Below are positions 5,326 through 5,470 of a DNA stretch of 5,470 bases, piece after piece. Under the pieces are notes generated by a model. The model was not told the DNA's origin and made no database searches. It saw only the letters and a list, made by a program, of their open reading frames with translations. The stretch spans positions 1-5,470 of the forward strand of contig JAAYIO010000098.1 of the NCBI GenBank assembly GCA_012523385.1, given 5' to 3'. Position numbers and translations under genes: made by a program. Source of the stretch: Methanomicrobiales archaeon. Its GTDB lineage: Archaea > Halobacteriota > Methanomicrobia > Methanomicrobiales > Methanomicrobiaceae. Each line of letters opens with the position of its first letter. Position 1 is the stretch's first letter.

Positions 5326-5470
5326 ATGGACGACTCGGGAGTATCGCAGAATATTGGCTCTATCCTCATGATATTTCTCGTGGTGGCGCTTGCAGCGGTA
5401 ATATTTGTCTATGTAATGGATGTTGGGAGTGGCAGTTCAATGGGCGGTTCAGGGGGTGGCTACACTCCTC
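5326..5470 (+). CDS. Archaeal type IV pilin-like protein (N-terminal part, cut by window end)
   Basis: The visible 48 residues begin MDDSGVSQNIGSILMIFL, followed by a hydrophobic helix (about 11-30, ...VVALAAVIFVYV). The short polar start, the VSQNIG motif (compare VSPVIG) and the immediate hydrophobic stretch match the archaeal type IV pilin N-terminal domain (PF07790/DUF1628 type), whose members are surface or membrane-anchored pilin subunits assembled through the hydrophobic helix. The residues before the helix are acidic (D2, D3) rather than the K/R-G expected by the class III prepilin peptidase, so processing is uncertain. A Gly/Ser-rich linker (GSGSSMGGSGGG, 34-45) follows the helix. 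The C-terminal part lies outside the window. Other small membrane-anchored archaeal proteins are possible. Confidence 0.72.
   Translation, partial: MDDSGVSQNIGSILMIFLVVALAAVIFVYVMDVGSGSSMGGSGGGYTP

Noticed and set aside
1..5470. CRISPR array, tRNA, rRNA or replication origin
   Set aside because: No regularly spaced repeats, cloverleaf-like or rRNA-like sequence, or origin-type repeat clusters were seen.

Overview
The window looks like chromosomal DNA of a methanogenic archaeon, most likely order Methanomicrobiales. This is inferred from an archaeal-type S-adenosyl/S-inosyl-homocysteine hydrolase without the bacterial C-terminal tail, an archaeal OGG1-type glycosylase, a DUF5654 membrane protein, an archaeal type IV pilin start, and promoters of TATA-box (box A) type. 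I cannot place the genus.

Layout. (1) 2-673 (+) is the C-terminal half of an AHCY-family hydrolase; the gene begins upstream of the window. (2) 727-1617 (-) is an apparently intact 8-oxoguanine DNA glycosylase, convergent with the first gene. (3) 1689-2315 (-) is a single-receiver response regulator lying head-to-tail upstream of the glycosylase gene. Its reading frame is broken by one in-frame TAA (2001-2003) while everything after the stop remains open and family-like. (4) 2316-2896 is a gene-free, AT-rich stretch with several box A candidates and one hairpin. (5) 2897-3109 (+) is a YwbE-family small protein. (6) 3289-3516 (-) is a DUF5654 two-helix membrane protein. It appears to be leaderless, with a box A, an adjacent perfect dyad that could be an operator, and a stem plus T-run terminator. 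(7) 3874-5042 (+) is a decayed accessory island: an IS5-family transposase remnant with at least four frame disruptions, then a DUF6508 pseudogene with one frameshift and one nonsense codon. (8) 5326-5470 (+) is the N-terminus of an archaeal pilin-like protein cut by the window end.

The genes do not form one pathway. The left third is housekeeping (SAM-cycle recycling, base-excision repair) plus signalling. The middle holds small conserved proteins of unknown function. The right third is insertion-sequence and accessory debris beside a surface-structure gene. I see no convincing new defence or mobile system. The items most worth a second look are the isolated nonsense codon in the response regulator, the dyad/box A/leaderless promoter of the DUF5654 gene, and the DUF6508 frameshift, which fits loss of one copy of a 7-bp repeat.
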